A stretch of 64,000 nt of DNA from JBELHR01 sp049607205 (GCA_049607205.1 JBMYWH010000006.1:1-64000); one strand, 5' to 3'; positions 17,489 through 27,161 are shown, numbered from the stretch's first letter. Notes: a model not told the origin generated them from the sequence alone. Program-made: numbers and translations.

Positions 17489-19375
17489 ATGGAAGAAAAT
17501 AAATTTGACAAGAATTCGATAATTGGATTTTTATTGATTGGTGCCATACTATTATATTATATGTATACCAATCAACCTGAAGTTGACCCAACATCGAACA
17601 CCACTAATACTGAACAAATTGCAGCCCCTACAGAAAATACTGTACCGGCTCTAACACTTCAACCTGCAGAAGTTACAGATTCTGCTGCAACTCAAGAAGC
17701 ACTTCAGGCGAAGTACGGTGTTTTTGCACCAGTAACGCAAGAAGCGGGACATTCAGAAAAAACAACAGTTGTTGCTAACGATAAATTAAAACTTACTTTC
17801 TCAAACAAAGGAGGGTATTTAGTTCAAGCAGAACTGCTGAACTACGATACTTATGATGGGAAACCTGTCTATTTAATAAATGATGGAAATGCAGATTTCA
17901 ACTTAAGTTTTACTTCTACTGATGCACGTTCATACAACACAAGAGATTTATACTTTACACCTGAAGTTACTAAGTCAGGAACTTCAACATTTGTGAAAAT
18001 GAATCTTCAAGTTTCCGCTACGCAATTCATTTCTTATGTATATGAATTAAAGGCAGATGACTTCATGCTAGGCTTCTCTATTAAATCTCAAGGAATGGAT
18101 GGCTTAATCAATGCCTCAAATGGTGTTGAATTATCCCTGAACTTAGACGGTTTAAGACAAGAAAAAAGTATCAAATACGAAAATCAACAATCGGCTTTAT
18201 ACTATCAAGTAAACGGAGATGAGATTGATGATTTATCTATTGCAGGCGATGACGATTCTCAAGAAACCAATATTAATTGGGTTGGATTTAAACAACATTT
18301 CTTTTCTACTATTTTAATTGCAAAAGAACCTTTTAAATCTGGAGATCTTAAATCTACTTCTTTGTTTAAAGATGAAGAAACAGACTCTATTTACACAAAA
18401 GCATTTGCATTTACTGCTCCTTTAGAATTAAAAGCGGGTAACTTAAATGCAGATTTTGATTATTATATCGGACCTAATGATTATGAGTTATTGAAGTCAT
18501 ATGACCTAGGAATTGAAAATGTAATCGACTTAGGATGGGGAATTTTTGGGACCATAAACCGTTGGGCCTTTATTCCTTTGTTTAATTTCTTATCAAACCA
18601 CATGACCAACTTCGGTTTGATCATTATTTTGATGACCATTATTGTAAGAATTTTCATGTCTCCTTTAGTATACAAGTCTTATGTATCAAGTGCAAAGATG
18701 AAAATACTGAAGCCTGAAATGAACGCGGTAAACGAAAAGTATCCAGGTAAAGACAATGCGATGAAACGTCAACAAGAAACCATGGCCATTCAAAAGAAAG
18801 CAGGTGTGAGCATGTTGTCAGGATGTATTCCTGCCCTGTTACAAATGCCGGTATTCTTTGCCTTGTTTAGATTCTTCCCTTCTGCCATCGGCTTAAGAGG
18901 TGAAGGTTTCTTATGGGCAGATGATTTATCTTCTTATGACAGTGTGTATCAGTTGCCGTTTAATATTCCTTTCTATGGAGACCACATCTCATTGTTCCCG
19001 ATTTTAGCTTCTATTGCTATTTTCTTTTATATGAAGATGAATCAATCCCAACAAATGAATATGCAGCAGCCTGCACAAGAAGGGATGCCTGACATGCAAG
19101 CGATGATGAAATATATGATTTACTTATCTCCACTGATGATGTTATTCTTCTTTAACAACTATGCCTCTGGATTATCACTGTATTATTTCGTATCCAACTT
19201 ATTGACTATTACAATTATGTTAGTGATTAAGAATGTAATCATCGATGAAAAGAAACTTCATGCACAAATTGAAGAAAACAAAAAGAAACCTGTAAAGCAA
19301 AGTAAGTTTAGACAACGTCTTGATGAGGCGATGAAGCAAGCTCAAGAGCAACAAGCTCAACAGAAAAAGAAATAA
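17489..19375 (+). CDS. yidC: Membrane protein insertase YidC
   Basis: Inner-membrane insertase/chaperone that works alone or with SecYEG. Its 628 residues have an N-terminal TM helix (about 10-26), a large periplasmic beta-domain (about 60-335, as in Gram-negative YidC), and the conserved 60KD_IMP core of about five TM helices (about 360-590) with GLIIILMTIIVRIFMSPL, where the hydrophilic-groove Arg lies, and LSGCIPALLQMPVFFALF. The C-terminal tail is highly basic and Gln/Lys-rich, suited to ribosome contact. It is monocistronic, between two terminators. Confidence 0.97.
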   Translation: MEENKFDKNSIIGFLLIGAILLYYMYTNQPEVDPTSNTTNTEQIAAPTENTVPALTLQPAEVTDSAATQEALQAKYGVFAPVTQEAGHSEKTTVVANDKLKLTFSNKGGYLVQAELLNYDTYDGKPVYLINDGNADFNLSFTSTDARSYNTRDLYFTPEVTKSGTSTFVKMNLQVSATQFISYVYELKADDFMLGFSIKSQGMDGLINASNGVELSLNLDGLRQEKSIKYENQQSALYYQVNGDEIDDLSIAGDDDSQETNINWVGFKQHFFSTILIAKEPFKSGDLKSTSLFKDEETDSIYTKAFAFTAPLELKAGNLNADFDYYIGPNDYELLKSYDLGIENVIDLGWGIFGTINRWAFIPLFNFLSNHMTNFGLIIILMTIIVRIFMSPLVYKSYVSSAKMKILKPEMNAVNEKYPGKDNAMKRQQETMAIQKKAGVSMLSGCIPALLQMPVFFALFRFFPSAIGLRGEGFLWADDLSSYDSVYQLPFNIPFYGDHISLFPILASIAIFFYMKMNQSQQMNMQQPAQEGMPDMQAMMKYMIYLSPLMMLFFFNNYASGLSLYYFVSNLLTITIMLVIKNVIIDEKKLHAQIEENKKKPVKQSKFRQRLDEAMKQAQEQQAQQKKK

Positions 19376-19386
19376 TTTCAAAATTA

Positions 19387-19414
19387 ACCGTCATGTAAAT
19401 GGCGGTTTTTTTTT
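19387..19414 (+). terminator. Intrinsic terminator of yidC
   Basis: ACCGTCAT (19387-19394) pairs with ATGGCGGT (19399-19406), with one G-U pair, around GTAA and is followed by nine Ts. It also sits against the 3' end of the convergent glycosyltransferase. Confidence 0.8.
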
Positions 19415-19417
19415 GCT

Positions 19418-20368
19418 TTATAGCTTAAAGTAAGATTTTAAAAAACCCAGGCCATAACCCCAGAACTGTACCCCAACTGCCACTACACTCAGTACTCCTA
19501 CTTTAAAACTACGATTGGCTATACTCGAAAAGAGAAAAACCAAAAGAAAATAAAACACATATAGGTATTCAAAGTAAAATTGACCGAGTCCTAGATCCAG
19601 AATAACAGTACCAAGCCATCCTAAGATAAACAAACTTGGAAACCAGAATGTGATTTTGGCCGTTTCAGGGAACTTTTTATTCAAAACAGGCCTAGCAGTG
19701 CCAAAAGAAAAAGTCTGCTTAAAAAAAGCCTTAAAAGTAGTTCTACGCTTGTGATAAACATAAGCTTCTGGGACAAGTCTTACTTTGTACCCAGCTTCTC
19801 TAATACGAGAAGAGAAATCAATATCCTCTCCATAACGCATCTCGGAAAACCCTCCAAGTCCCCGGTATACCGCGCGACTAATCCCCATATTAAAACTTCT
19901 GGGTTGAAATGTCTTTGAATTTGCTGCCTTTCCTCGGATACCTCCTGTAGTAATCCACGAAGTCATCGCATAGTTAATCGCCTTTTGAGTTGTGGTAAAA
20001 CTCTTGTGAGCCGCATCAGGACCTCCAAAACAATCCAAAAGATTTTCCTTGAGACTGAAAGAAACTACCTTTAAATAATCTTGAGGAACTAGCACATCTG
20101 AATCTAGAAAAATAAAATAGTCTCCTTGAGCATGCTGCATCCCATAATTTCGGGCCGAGGCTGGGCCTCCATTTGCAATTTTGAAATACCTGAGATTTAG
20201 CCGAGATTCAAAAGCATTCACCTCGGAAGACAAATCCTCCGTAGAGCCATCATCCACAATGAGAACTTCTATTTCTTGTCCAGACAAGCTTAGACCAGTC
20301 AAAGAGTCTAACAACTCTCTTAACTCCTCAGATCGATTGTAAATTGGAATGATGAAACTGTAAAGCAT
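19418..20368 (-). CDS. Family 2 glycosyltransferase
   Basis: A GT-A fold glycosyltransferase of 316 residues. The N-terminal domain has the nucleotide-sugar motifs VLIVDDGSTEDLS and the DxD-type IFLDSDVLVP, and later a GEDIDFSSR acceptor/catalytic-type motif. The last 60-70 residues form two hydrophobic helices that likely tether it to the inner membrane. The start is the ATG at 20368 (MLYSFIIPIYNRSEE). An upstream in-frame start at 20395 would lie inside the fabI terminator. A -7 box (20374-20381) ends 5 nt before this ATG. Donor and acceptor are unknown. Confidence 0.88.
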   Translation of the reverse strand: MLYSFIIPIYNRSEELRELLDSLTGLSLSGQEIEVLIVDDGSTEDLSSEVNAFESRLNLRYFKIANGGPASARNYGMQHAQGDYFIFLDSDVLVPQDYLKVVSFSLKENLLDCFGGPDAAHKSFTTTQKAINYAMTSWITTGGIRGKAANSKTFQPRSFNMGISRAVYRGLGGFSEMRYGEDIDFSSRIREAGYKVRLVPEAYVYHKRRTTFKAFFKQTFSFGTARPVLNKKFPETAKITFWFPSLFILGWLGTVILDLGLGQFYFEYLYVFYFLLVFLFSSIANRSFKVGVLSVVAVGVQFWGYGLGFLKSYFKL

Positions 20369-20373
20369 AGGAT

Positions 20374-20381
20374 CAAAAATA
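20374..20381 (-). promoter_or_regulatory. -7 box ahead of the glycosyltransferase gene
   Basis: TATTTTTG on the minus strand fits TAnnTTTG and ends 5 nt before the ATG at 20368, predicting a nearly leaderless mRNA. It overlaps the U-tract side of the fabI terminator, so a chance match in T-rich DNA is possible. Confidence 0.4.
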
Positions 20382-20383
20382 AC

Positions 20384-20413
20384 AAAAAAAGGCACTCTAA
20401 TTAGAGTGCCTTT
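20384..20413 (-). terminator. Intrinsic terminator of fabI
   Basis: AAAGGCACTCTAA (20388-20400) and TTAGAGTGCCTTT (20401-20413) form a perfect palindrome, with a U-run on the minus strand, 22 nt after the fabI stop. Confidence 0.88.
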
Positions 20414-20434
20414 CCTTTATCTTTTAAATTAGAT

Positions 20435-21247
20435 CTATTCTTCTACGAAATGATCCATAACTTTAGTACTTACTCCCATATTAGAGAATCCTCCATCGTG
20501 GAATAAGTTCTGAAGTGTTACTTTCTTAGTAAGATCTGAGAACAATGAGATCGTATAGTCTGCACACTCAAGAGCCGTTGCATTTCCAAGTGGAGACATC
20601 TCCTCAGCATACTTCATGAATCCATCAAATCCTTTCACACCACTTCCAGCTGTTGTTGGAGTTGGAGATTGAGAAATTGTATTTACACGAACCTTTTGAT
20701 CTCTTCCGAAGAAATATCCGAAACTACGAGCAATAGACTCTAAATAAGCCTTATTGTCCGCCATATCATTATAATCAGGGAATACTCTCTGAGCAGCCAT
20801 ATAAGTAAGTGCCACAACAGACCCCCATTCATTCATAGCTTCCTTGTTATAAAGAACATTCATTACCTTATGGAAAGATACCGCTGATACATCCCATCCT
20901 TTAGTAGTGAAATCATACTTAGGATCTGTATAGTGTCTTCCTTTACGCACATTCACCGACATTCCAATCGAGTGAAGTACAAAATCAATTTTCCCTCCTA
21001 AGATTTCCATTGATTGTTCCACAAGTTTAGTCAAATCTTCCATAGATGTAGCATCTGCTGGAATAATCTGTGAACCTGTTTTATCTGCTAATTTCTGAAG
21101 CCCTCCCATTCTCATGGCAATAGGTGCATTTGTAAGTACAAACTCTGCTCCTTCTTCATGAGCACGTTCTGCAACTTTCCAAGCAATTGAATCCTCGTTC
21201 AAAGCTCCAAAAATAATTCCTTTCTTTCCTTTTAATAAATTGTACAT
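20435..21247 (-). CDS. fabI: Enoyl-[acyl-carrier-protein] reductase (NADH)
   Basis: Catalyses the last reduction of each fatty-acid elongation cycle. A 270-residue short-chain dehydrogenase of the FabI type: the divergent N-terminal cofactor motif GIIFGALNEDSIAW (about 10-23) and the catalytic Y-x6-K (Tyr159 and Lys166 in PDYNDMADNKA), with the second active-site Tyr149 in LTYMAAQ. The TATATTTG box at 21268-21275 and a terminator on the other side make it a single-gene unit. Confidence 0.96.
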   Translation of the reverse strand: MYNLLKGKKGIIFGALNEDSIAWKVAERAHEEGAEFVLTNAPIAMRMGGLQKLADKTGSQIIPADATSMEDLTKLVEQSMEILGGKIDFVLHSIGMSVNVRKGRHYTDPKYDFTTKGWDVSAVSFHKVMNVLYNKEAMNEWGSVVALTYMAAQRVFPDYNDMADNKAYLESIARSFGYFFGRDQKVRVNTISQSPTPTTAGSGVKGFDGFMKYAEEMSPLGNATALECADYTISLFSDLTKKVTLQNLFHDGGFSNMGVSTKVMDHFVEE

Positions 21248-21267
21248 AATATTGATTATTTGCGCGA

Positions 21268-21275
21268 CAAATATA
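21268..21275 (-). promoter_or_regulatory. -7 box of the fabI promoter
   Basis: TATATTTG on the minus strand, 20 nt before the fabI ATG, in the 33-bp gap after recN. No obvious -33 TTG. Confidence 0.5.
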
Positions 21276-21280
21276 AAAAT

Positions 21281-22936
21281 TTAATCTAATAATAATTCTT
21301 TTGCGTGATTAATCGCAGACTCAGAATAGGACTTTCCTCCTAACATCTCGGCCAATTCTTCAATTCTTTGCTCTTGATCAAGCACCTTGACAAAAGTTTG
21401 AGTGCGATCATCTAAATCTTCCTTAAAGACCTTGAAATGTCGATTTCCTAAGGCTGCTACTTGCGGTAAATGTGAAATGGTAATCACCTGAACGCGGCTT
21501 GACATCTGCTTCATGATCATTCCCATTTTAAGGGCGATTTCTCCAGAAACTCCAGTATCAATTTCATCAAACACCAGTGTTGGCAATGCCTGATAGTCGG
21601 CTAAGACCTGTTTTACACCCAACATAATTCTCGAGAGTTCTCCACCAGAAGCCACCTTTTTAAGCTCTCCTGCCTGTCCACCCTTATTGGCTTGGAACAA
21701 AAAGCTAAGCTGATCTTTTCCGTATTTATGAAAGTCATCCTGCTCTTGTAATTCAATAAAAAACTCGGCATTATTCATCCCTAATTCTCCTAAAATTGTC
21801 TCCAATTGTTTTTTCAAACTTGGAATAACTTTTATTCTATTAGCCGTTAATTTTTTTGATAAACTATTTAATTGCTTAGTGGTCTTATCGATAGAATTCT
21901 GTAATTGTCCTAAATCTCTTTCAAAATTGTGTACTTGATCATTCTTGATGCTCAGATGTTCTCGAACCTCAATCAGTGCTTCCACAGTAAGAACTCCGTG
22001 CTTCTTTTTTAAATCAAAAACACTAGAAAGCACCCCATTGATACGTTCAAGTTCCTCAGGATTAGACTCCGTCTTCTCGTACAATCCATGCAATTCCATC
22101 AGCAAGTCTTCAAATTCAATCTGAACACTTGACAAGCGCTCATAAAGCTCTTTATAAGCTCCTCCAAAACTAATCAAAGAACTCAAAACAGATTTCATTT
22201 GAACTAAATTCGAGGATATTCCATGTCCTTCTGTCTCAGCAAATCCAATTCCCTGGGATAAAGACTCTTGCAAGTCCTCACTATTACTTAAGATTTCTTG
22301 CTGTTTTTCTAATTCCTCAATGTCTAAATCCTCTAGTTTTAAGGCTTCGAGCTCTTGTAACAAAAAGGCATTATATTCCTTTTGCTGCTCGAGTTCCGAC
22401 TGACCTTTGAGTAATTGATTTAATTCTCTTTCTGATCTTCGAAGCGTTTTCAACCCATCTCTATACGAAGTCAATTCTTTTTGATGGCCAGACAATAAAT
22501 CCAGTAAATCATATTGAAAATCCTGTGATCCTAAATCTAAAGTTTGATGTTGTGAGTGGATATCAATGATCAGGGGCTTTAACTGAGTTAAAACTCCTAA
22601 AGTCACTGGACTGTCATTGACGAAACCTCTTGACTTACCTGAGGGTAAAATCTCTCTTCTAATGATGGTCTCCTCTTCAAAATCCAAGTCTAAGGACTCA
22701 AACAACCCTTCAAAACCAGCTTGCTTGAGAGAGAAGGTTGCTTCGATCACGCATTTTTTTGCCCCAGCCTTAAGACTTGACAAGTCCGCGCGATTACCAA
22801 GGATCAAACCTAGCGCTCCCAATAAAATGGATTTACCTGCACCGGTTTCCCCAGTAATCATATTAAATCCAGATCCGAATTCCATTTCTAGATCATCAAT
22901 TAGGGCGTAATTTTTTATAAATAATTTACTTAGCAT
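21281..22936 (-). CDS. recN: DNA repair ATPase RecN
   Basis: An SMC-like protein for double-strand-break repair. Its 551 residues have an N-terminal ATPase half with Walker A GETGAGKS (about 29-36), a central coiled-coil (about 150-370), and a C-terminal half with the ABC signature region VASGGELSRIMLGVK and Walker B TLVFDEIDTGVSGEIA. It follows the porD-like gene by only 4 nt, so it ends a coaBC-porD-recN run. No SOS box was identified. Confidence 0.96.
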   Translation of the reverse strand: MLSKLFIKNYALIDDLEMEFGSGFNMITGETGAGKSILLGALGLILGNRADLSSLKAGAKKCVIEATFSLKQAGFEGLFESLDLDFEEETIIRREILPSGKSRGFVNDSPVTLGVLTQLKPLIIDIHSQHQTLDLGSQDFQYDLLDLLSGHQKELTSYRDGLKTLRRSERELNQLLKGQSELEQQKEYNAFLLQELEALKLEDLDIEELEKQQEILSNSEDLQESLSQGIGFAETEGHGISSNLVQMKSVLSSLISFGGAYKELYERLSSVQIEFEDLLMELHGLYEKTESNPEELERINGVLSSVFDLKKKHGVLTVEALIEVREHLSIKNDQVHNFERDLGQLQNSIDKTTKQLNSLSKKLTANRIKVIPSLKKQLETILGELGMNNAEFFIELQEQDDFHKYGKDQLSFLFQANKGGQAGELKKVASGGELSRIMLGVKQVLADYQALPTLVFDEIDTGVSGEIALKMGMIMKQMSSRVQVITISHLPQVAALGNRHFKVFKEDLDDRTQTFVKVLDQEQRIEELAEMLGGKSYSESAINHAKELLLD

Positions 22937-22940
22937 AAGC

Positions 22941-23828
22941 TTATTGTGTTAATACCGACCAACGGTCCTGATACGACGATGCTTGACGCCCAAGGATCAC
23001 CACAACTTCCTGTCGGGTCAACGAAGGGGCCTCATTATAAATCCCTACCAATTCATCCATCTTACAATCAAAAAACAATCTTTTGAGGAAATTATTATAG
23101 GAACTTCTTGCTTGAGTATCAATTAAACTCAAATCTTCATCAAACAAAGGATATCCGGGAACTGTATGATACAATTGATCCAAACCATTTCGATGATAGT
23201 CATACCAAAGCTCTAAAAACCAACTTTGAGAAGGAGATCTAAGGCTCTTAATTAAACTATAACGATTAAAATCACTTGGACGATTAGCCCATCCTGAATA
23301 GCCACTTTGTTGGGCAAGGGACATTCGCTCTTCCGCCTTGGCAAAAAAAGCATCTCCTGAACCACTTTCAAAACTTTCCGCTTCCAATCCAAGCATTAGA
23401 TAAGCATAATAACTCAAAACAGCTTCTAAGTTATTATTAAGGGAGTTTTCATTATAATTCAAGGCTTGAAACTCTGTAAAAGAAAAACTTATTTCCGTAT
23501 CTCTAAAATTCAACAGTGTAGTCTGATAGCTAGATCCGAAAACTGGCCTGGATCCCTGAACCTGTAATATCCCAGAGAAACTAGTAAAGTCCTTTACATC
23601 AGTGACAATAAAACTAACTTGACATTTTAACCTTTGATCCAAAGTCAAATTTTTATCAGACCATTTAGTTTGATTCAAAAAATTAGACATGGCTTGTTCT
23701 AGGTTATTAAACACCTCATTAGAAGTCGCACTTATGCGGTCATAATTAACCGAAACCTCAGCATTTAAGTCTTGAGCAAAAAGTTTCGAACCGAGAAAAA
23801 TAAATAGTAAAAGTAATTTAATCTTCAT
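22941..23828 (-). CDS. porD: PorD/DUF4835-family secreted protein
   Basis: An exported protein of 295 residues belonging to the Bacteroidota DUF4835 family, whose Porphyromonas member PorD has been tied to type IX secretion. It has a signal peptide (MKIKLLLLFIFLGSKLFAQ), then DLNAEVSVNYDRISATSNEVFNNLE, and the typical central SFTEFQALNYNE and LMLGLEAESF stretches. The start is the ATG at 23828, which overlaps the coaBC stop by 11 nt; a longer frame (to 23867) would bury the signal peptide. The conserved coaBC-porD-recN order supports the call. Confidence 0.8.
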   Translation of the reverse strand: MKIKLLLLFIFLGSKLFAQDLNAEVSVNYDRISATSNEVFNNLEQAMSNFLNQTKWSDKNLTLDQRLKCQVSFIVTDVKDFTSFSGILQVQGSRPVFGSSYQTTLLNFRDTEISFSFTEFQALNYNENSLNNNLEAVLSYYAYLMLGLEAESFESGSGDAFFAKAEERMSLAQQSGYSGWANRPSDFNRYSLIKSLRSPSQSWFLELWYDYHRNGLDQLYHTVPGYPLFDEDLSLIDTQARSSYNNFLKRLFFDCKMDELVGIYNEAPSLTRQEVVVILGRQASSYQDRWSVLTQ

Positions 23829-25029
23829 ACTGCAATCTAAGAATTTCAGTCCAAATATCTGTAGCAACTTCTGCTTTAGATTTCAAACCATATTCTTGAA
23901 CAGCATCCTTAGAAATAAGAGAAACTTTATTCTGATCACCAGCAAAACCAGCTCCGGGATCATTCAACGAATTCAATACCACTAAATCGGCATGTTTTCG
24001 TTTCATTTTATCCTTTGCATAAGCCAATTCATTTTCCGTTTCCAAGGCAAAACCAACCACAAACTGTTGTTTCTTTTGAGGTCCAAAGGTTCCCAATATA
24101 TCTTTGGTTTTCTTAAGAGAAATTTGAAACTGATCTTCGCTTTTCTTAATTTTTTGACCTGCTACCTTCTCAGGAGTATAATCTGCGACAGCCGCAGCAA
24201 AAATCGCAACATCCGCATCGCTAAAAGCAAGACTTACACTGTTGTACATATCCAGAGCAGAAACCACATCGGTTCTCTTAACAAAAGGATGATTAAGGAC
24301 TAAAGCACTTGGACCGGAAATTAAATCTACCTCAGCTCCTAATTCTGCGGCAATTTCCGCAAGGGCAAAGCCCATCTTTCCTGAGGAATGATTCCCTATA
24401 TAACGCACAGGATCTATAGCTTCATGTGTTGGACCGGCAGTAATCATAACCTTTTTACCATATAATGGTAGACCTTGTAATAAATCCATTTCAATGAAAT
24501 TCACTATATCTTCAGGTTCTGCCATACGTCCTGGACCTACTAAACCACTTGCTAATTCACCAGAAGTAGCAGGAATAATCATAGTTCCCCTAGCATTTAA
24601 AGCATTTAGATTTTCTTGAGTTGAAGGGTGTTGATACATGTCAAGATCCATAGCAGGAGCGACATATACAGGACATTTAGACGACAGGTATACCGCTAAT
24701 AACAAATTATTAGAAGCTCCTGAAACCATCTTTGAAAGTGAATTTGCAGTAAGTGGAGCAATGAGCATAAGATCTGCCCATAGACCCAATTCAACATGAT
24801 TAGTCCATTCCTCATTTTCCTCCTCTTTGGAAAAAAATTCTGAATGGACTGGATTTTTTGAAAGCGTAGAAAGCGTTAAAGGAGTTACAAAATCCTTAGC
24901 CGCTGGTGTCATCACCACCTTAACCTCCGCTCCCGCTTTTATAAATAAACGAACTAAACCCGCCGTTTTGTATGCGGCAATACCAGCACTTATTCCAAGT
25001 ACTATTTTTTTACCACTTAAAACTGACAT
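23818..25029 (-). CDS. coaBC: Phosphopantothenoylcysteine synthetase/decarboxylase
   Basis: A bifunctional coenzyme A synthesis enzyme of 403 residues. The N-terminal CoaC flavoprotein domain (about 1-180) has GISAGIAAYKTAGLVR, the catalytic His in TNHVELGLWADL and the substrate loop PAMDLDMYQHP. The C-terminal CoaB ligase domain (about 190-400) has ITAGPTHEAIDPVRYIGNHSSGKMG and AAAVADYTPEKVAGQKIKK. The start overlaps the rpoZ stop by 1 nt, and the 3' end overlaps porD by 11 nt. Confidence 0.97.
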   Translation of the reverse strand: MSVLSGKKIVLGISAGIAAYKTAGLVRLFIKAGAEVKVVMTPAAKDFVTPLTLSTLSKNPVHSEFFSKEEENEEWTNHVELGLWADLMLIAPLTANSLSKMVSGASNNLLLAVYLSSKCPVYVAPAMDLDMYQHPSTQENLNALNARGTMIIPATSGELASGLVGPGRMAEPEDIVNFIEMDLLQGLPLYGKKVMITAGPTHEAIDPVRYIGNHSSGKMGFALAEIAAELGAEVDLISGPSALVLNHPFVKRTDVVSALDMYNSVSLAFSDADVAIFAAAVADYTPEKVAGQKIKKSEDQFQISLKKTKDILGTFGPQKKQQFVVGFALETENELAYAKDKMKRKHADLVVLNSLNDPGAGFAGDQNKVSLISKDAVQEYGLKSKAEVATDIWTEILRLQYED

Positions 25030-25352
25030 TATAGCTCCTCTTCAGGTTTTCTGAAATAAATTTTATTGTCTAACCATTCCTCAACAGCTATAGCCTGAGC
25101 TTTAGGTAGTTTTTCATAAAATTTAGAAACCTCGATTTGTTCTTTGTTTTCAAAAACCTCTTCTAAAGAATCATTATAAGTTGCAAATTCATCCAACTTT
25201 TCGATTAATTCCTTTTTAAGGTCTCCATTGATTTGAGCTGCACGCTTTGCAATAATTGAAATTGCCTCATAAATATTATCCGTTGGAGCTTCAACTGCTT
25301 TACGGTCATAAGTAATAGTCGATAAAGGTGCTTTAGAATTCTTGTAATCCAT
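25029..25352 (-). CDS. rpoZ: RNA polymerase omega subunit, Bacteroidota type
   Basis: A 107-residue protein with the omega signature DNIYEAISIIAKRAAQIN (about 26-43), where omega wraps the beta-prime C-terminus. The C-terminal extension (about 55-107, ending KIYFRKPEEEL) is typical of the Bacteroidota form. It overlaps coaBC by 1 nt and follows bamD by 25 nt, an order common in Flavobacteriia, so bamD-rpoZ-coaBC-porD-recN may be one transcript. Confidence 0.88.
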   Translation of the reverse strand: MDYKNSKAPLSTITYDRKAVEAPTDNIYEAISIIAKRAAQINGDLKKELIEKLDEFATYNDSLEEVFENKEQIEVSKFYEKLPKAQAIAVEEWLDNKIYFRKPEEEL

Positions 25353-25377
25353 TTTATATATCTCTTAATTAATGTTC

Positions 25378-26178
25378 TTAAATTGACAATCCAGCTTCTT
25401 CTTCCAAGTTACCATATAAAGAGTTCATCTCTTTGATATAGTCCGACTCTGGATAATACTTTACAAATCTCTCATAGGCTTTAACCGCATCTTTCAATCG
25501 AGCCTCCTTCTTAGTAAAAACAGAGTTCATACCCAACTCATAAGAAGCCATAAATTTATAATACATAGCATCTTCTTTATAGGAAGTACCTAAGTAATCC
25601 TCTAAGAAAGTATCAAATGAAGTAATCGCTGCCTGATACTTCTCCATGTGATAATACTGCCATGCAATCTTAAATGCTTTAGTCTCTAATTTATACTGCA
25701 ATTTCCCAATCATATCATTTGCTTCCTCAATTTTATCCGAATCCGGATAAGTATTGATAAACATCTGAAATGCATCCATCGCCTCATAAGTAATTTGTTG
25801 ATCTAAAGAATAACGGTCAGAATCTAAATAATAACTCATCGCTGTAGAGTACTTCGCCTCTTCTACTTTAGAACTATTAGGATAATTCTTAGTAAATCGA
25901 TCAAAGTGATATGCTGCCATATCGTACATTCTCAAGTTATAATTAGAATTCGCAACCATGTACTGAATTCGCTCTAACTGTGGCTTATTTCTATAAGCCG
26001 GTAACACCTTTTCAAATAATTGAAGGGCTCTATTATAGTCCTGCTCTTCATAAAGTTTTACTGCAAGCGAATACTGCTCAGTAGTAGTTCCTTTATTCAA
26101 AACATTTTGATATTCTCCACAAGAACTCATAAATAGCACGAGTCCTGACATTAATAGTATATTTTTCAGTTTAAGCAT
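25378..26178 (-). CDS. bamD: Outer membrane protein assembly factor BamD
   Basis: A 266-residue outer-membrane lipoprotein of the BAM complex. It has a lipoprotein signal with lipobox MSSC (Cys20), then TPR-like repeats (YNRALQLFEKVLPAYRN, YDMAAYHFDRFTKNYPNS, AMDAFQMFINTYPDS, AAITSFDTFLEDY, AVKAYERFVKYYPES) across the whole mature part. Length and repeats are typical of YfiO/BamD. A TATTTTTG box ends exactly 4 nt before its ATG, so the mRNA is predicted to be leaderless. Confidence 0.93.
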   Translation of the reverse strand: MLKLKNILLMSGLVLFMSSCGEYQNVLNKGTTTEQYSLAVKLYEEQDYNRALQLFEKVLPAYRNKPQLERIQYMVANSNYNLRMYDMAAYHFDRFTKNYPNSSKVEEAKYSTAMSYYLDSDRYSLDQQITYEAMDAFQMFINTYPDSDKIEEANDMIGKLQYKLETKAFKIAWQYYHMEKYQAAITSFDTFLEDYLGTSYKEDAMYYKFMASYELGMNSVFTKKEARLKDAVKAYERFVKYYPESDYIKEMNSLYGNLEEEAGLSI

Positions 26179-26182
26179 TTTG

Positions 26183-26190
26183 CAAAAATA
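26183..26190 (-). promoter_or_regulatory. -7 box placed 4 nt before the bamD start
   Basis: TATTTTTG on the minus strand, then CAAA, then the bamD ATG. If transcription starts about 4-5 nt after the box, as the TAnnTTTG position implies, the mRNA begins at the start codon. Confidence 0.55.
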
Positions 26191-26287
26191 CGTATTTAAA
26201 ATGGATTAGTAAAGATTTTTTTAATAGCATTAACAAGGGCTAAACTATAAAAAAAATAGTCAAATACGCTATGCTTGTGGTCAATTA

Positions 26288-27157
26288 TTACTTCAAAAAT
26301 TGGAGTATTCTCTGATCCAGATCAGAATCACATTTTACCAAAGGTAATCTCAAGGTATTTTTGATCAATCCTAAATGGGCTAAAAGACTTTTAATTCCTG
26401 CAGGATTACCTTGCTCAAATATCATATCGATAACAGGCAACATCTCGTACTGCAATGAAAAAGCATCTTTGACATCACTGTTTAAACCTTGTCGAATCAT
26501 TTTTGAAAATGAAGAAGGCAAGCCCTGAGCAATCACAGAGATAACTCCTGCACCTCCTGCTAAAGTCATGGGTAAAGCAATAGCATCATCACCAGAAATC
26601 ACTAAAAAGTCCTTAGGACAATCCTTGATCAGGTTCATCGCTTGAACCAAATCTCCAGCTGCTTCTTTGATCCCAACAATATTTTCAAAATCTTCAGCCA
26701 ATCTTACCACTGTAGAAGTATTCATATTACTTGAAGTTCTTCCCGGAACATTATATAAAATAATTGGAAGTGGACTTGCTTTTGAAACCGCCTCAAAATG
26801 TTTATAAACACCTTCTTGAGTAGGCTTATTATAATAAGGTGAAACACTCAAAATCGCATCAAACGCACTTAAATCTTTAGTTTGTAGTTCCTCACAAAGC
26901 CCTGAAGTATTATTCGAACCCATTCCTAAAACTAGCGGCAATCTCTTTGCATTAGCTTCAACCACGGTATCGACCACTAATTGCTTTTCATCAGCAGTCA
27001 AAGTCGCTGCCTCAGCGGTAGTCCCCAAGACTACTAAATAATTAATATCCCTTTCTATTTGATAATTTACTAAGGCACTTAAGGCCAAAACATCAACATC
27101 TCCTCTTTCTGTGAATGGAGTAATTAAAGCCACTCCCGTTCCTATTAATGATTTCAT
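26288..27157 (-). CDS. dapA: 4-hydroxy-tetrahydrodipicolinate synthase
   Basis: First committed step to diaminopimelate and lysine: condenses pyruvate with aspartate semialdehyde. A 289-residue TIM barrel with GTTAEA (Thr46-Thr47), the catalytic Tyr in [11 protein letters not shown] (about Tyr135) and the Schiff-base Lys in GIKEAAGD (about Lys164). It lies 4 nt after the DUF6913-like gene, at the end of a run that begins with ligA. dapF, a later enzyme of the pathway, is also in the window (36604) but far away. Confidence 0.97.
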   Translation of the reverse strand: MKSLIGTGVALITPFTERGDVDVLALSALVNYQIERDINYLVVLGTTAEAATLTADEKQLVVDTVVEANAKRLPLVLGMGSNNTSGLCEELQTKDLSAFDAILSVSPYYNKPTQEGVYKHFEAVSKASPLPIILYNVPGRTSSNMNTSTVVRLAEDFENIVGIKEAAGDLVQAMNLIKDCPKDFLVISGDDAIALPMTLAGGAGVISVIAQGLPSSFSKMIRQGLNSDVKDAFSLQYEMLPVIDMIFEQGNPAGIKSLLAHLGLIKNTLRLPLVKCDSDLDQRILQFLK

Positions 27158-27161
27158 ATGA

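Noticed and set aside
26191..26287. Terminator for dapA in the dapA-bamD gap
   Set aside because: The only symmetry is a short CTAT/ATAG pair with an A-rich loop, which is not convincing as a terminator.
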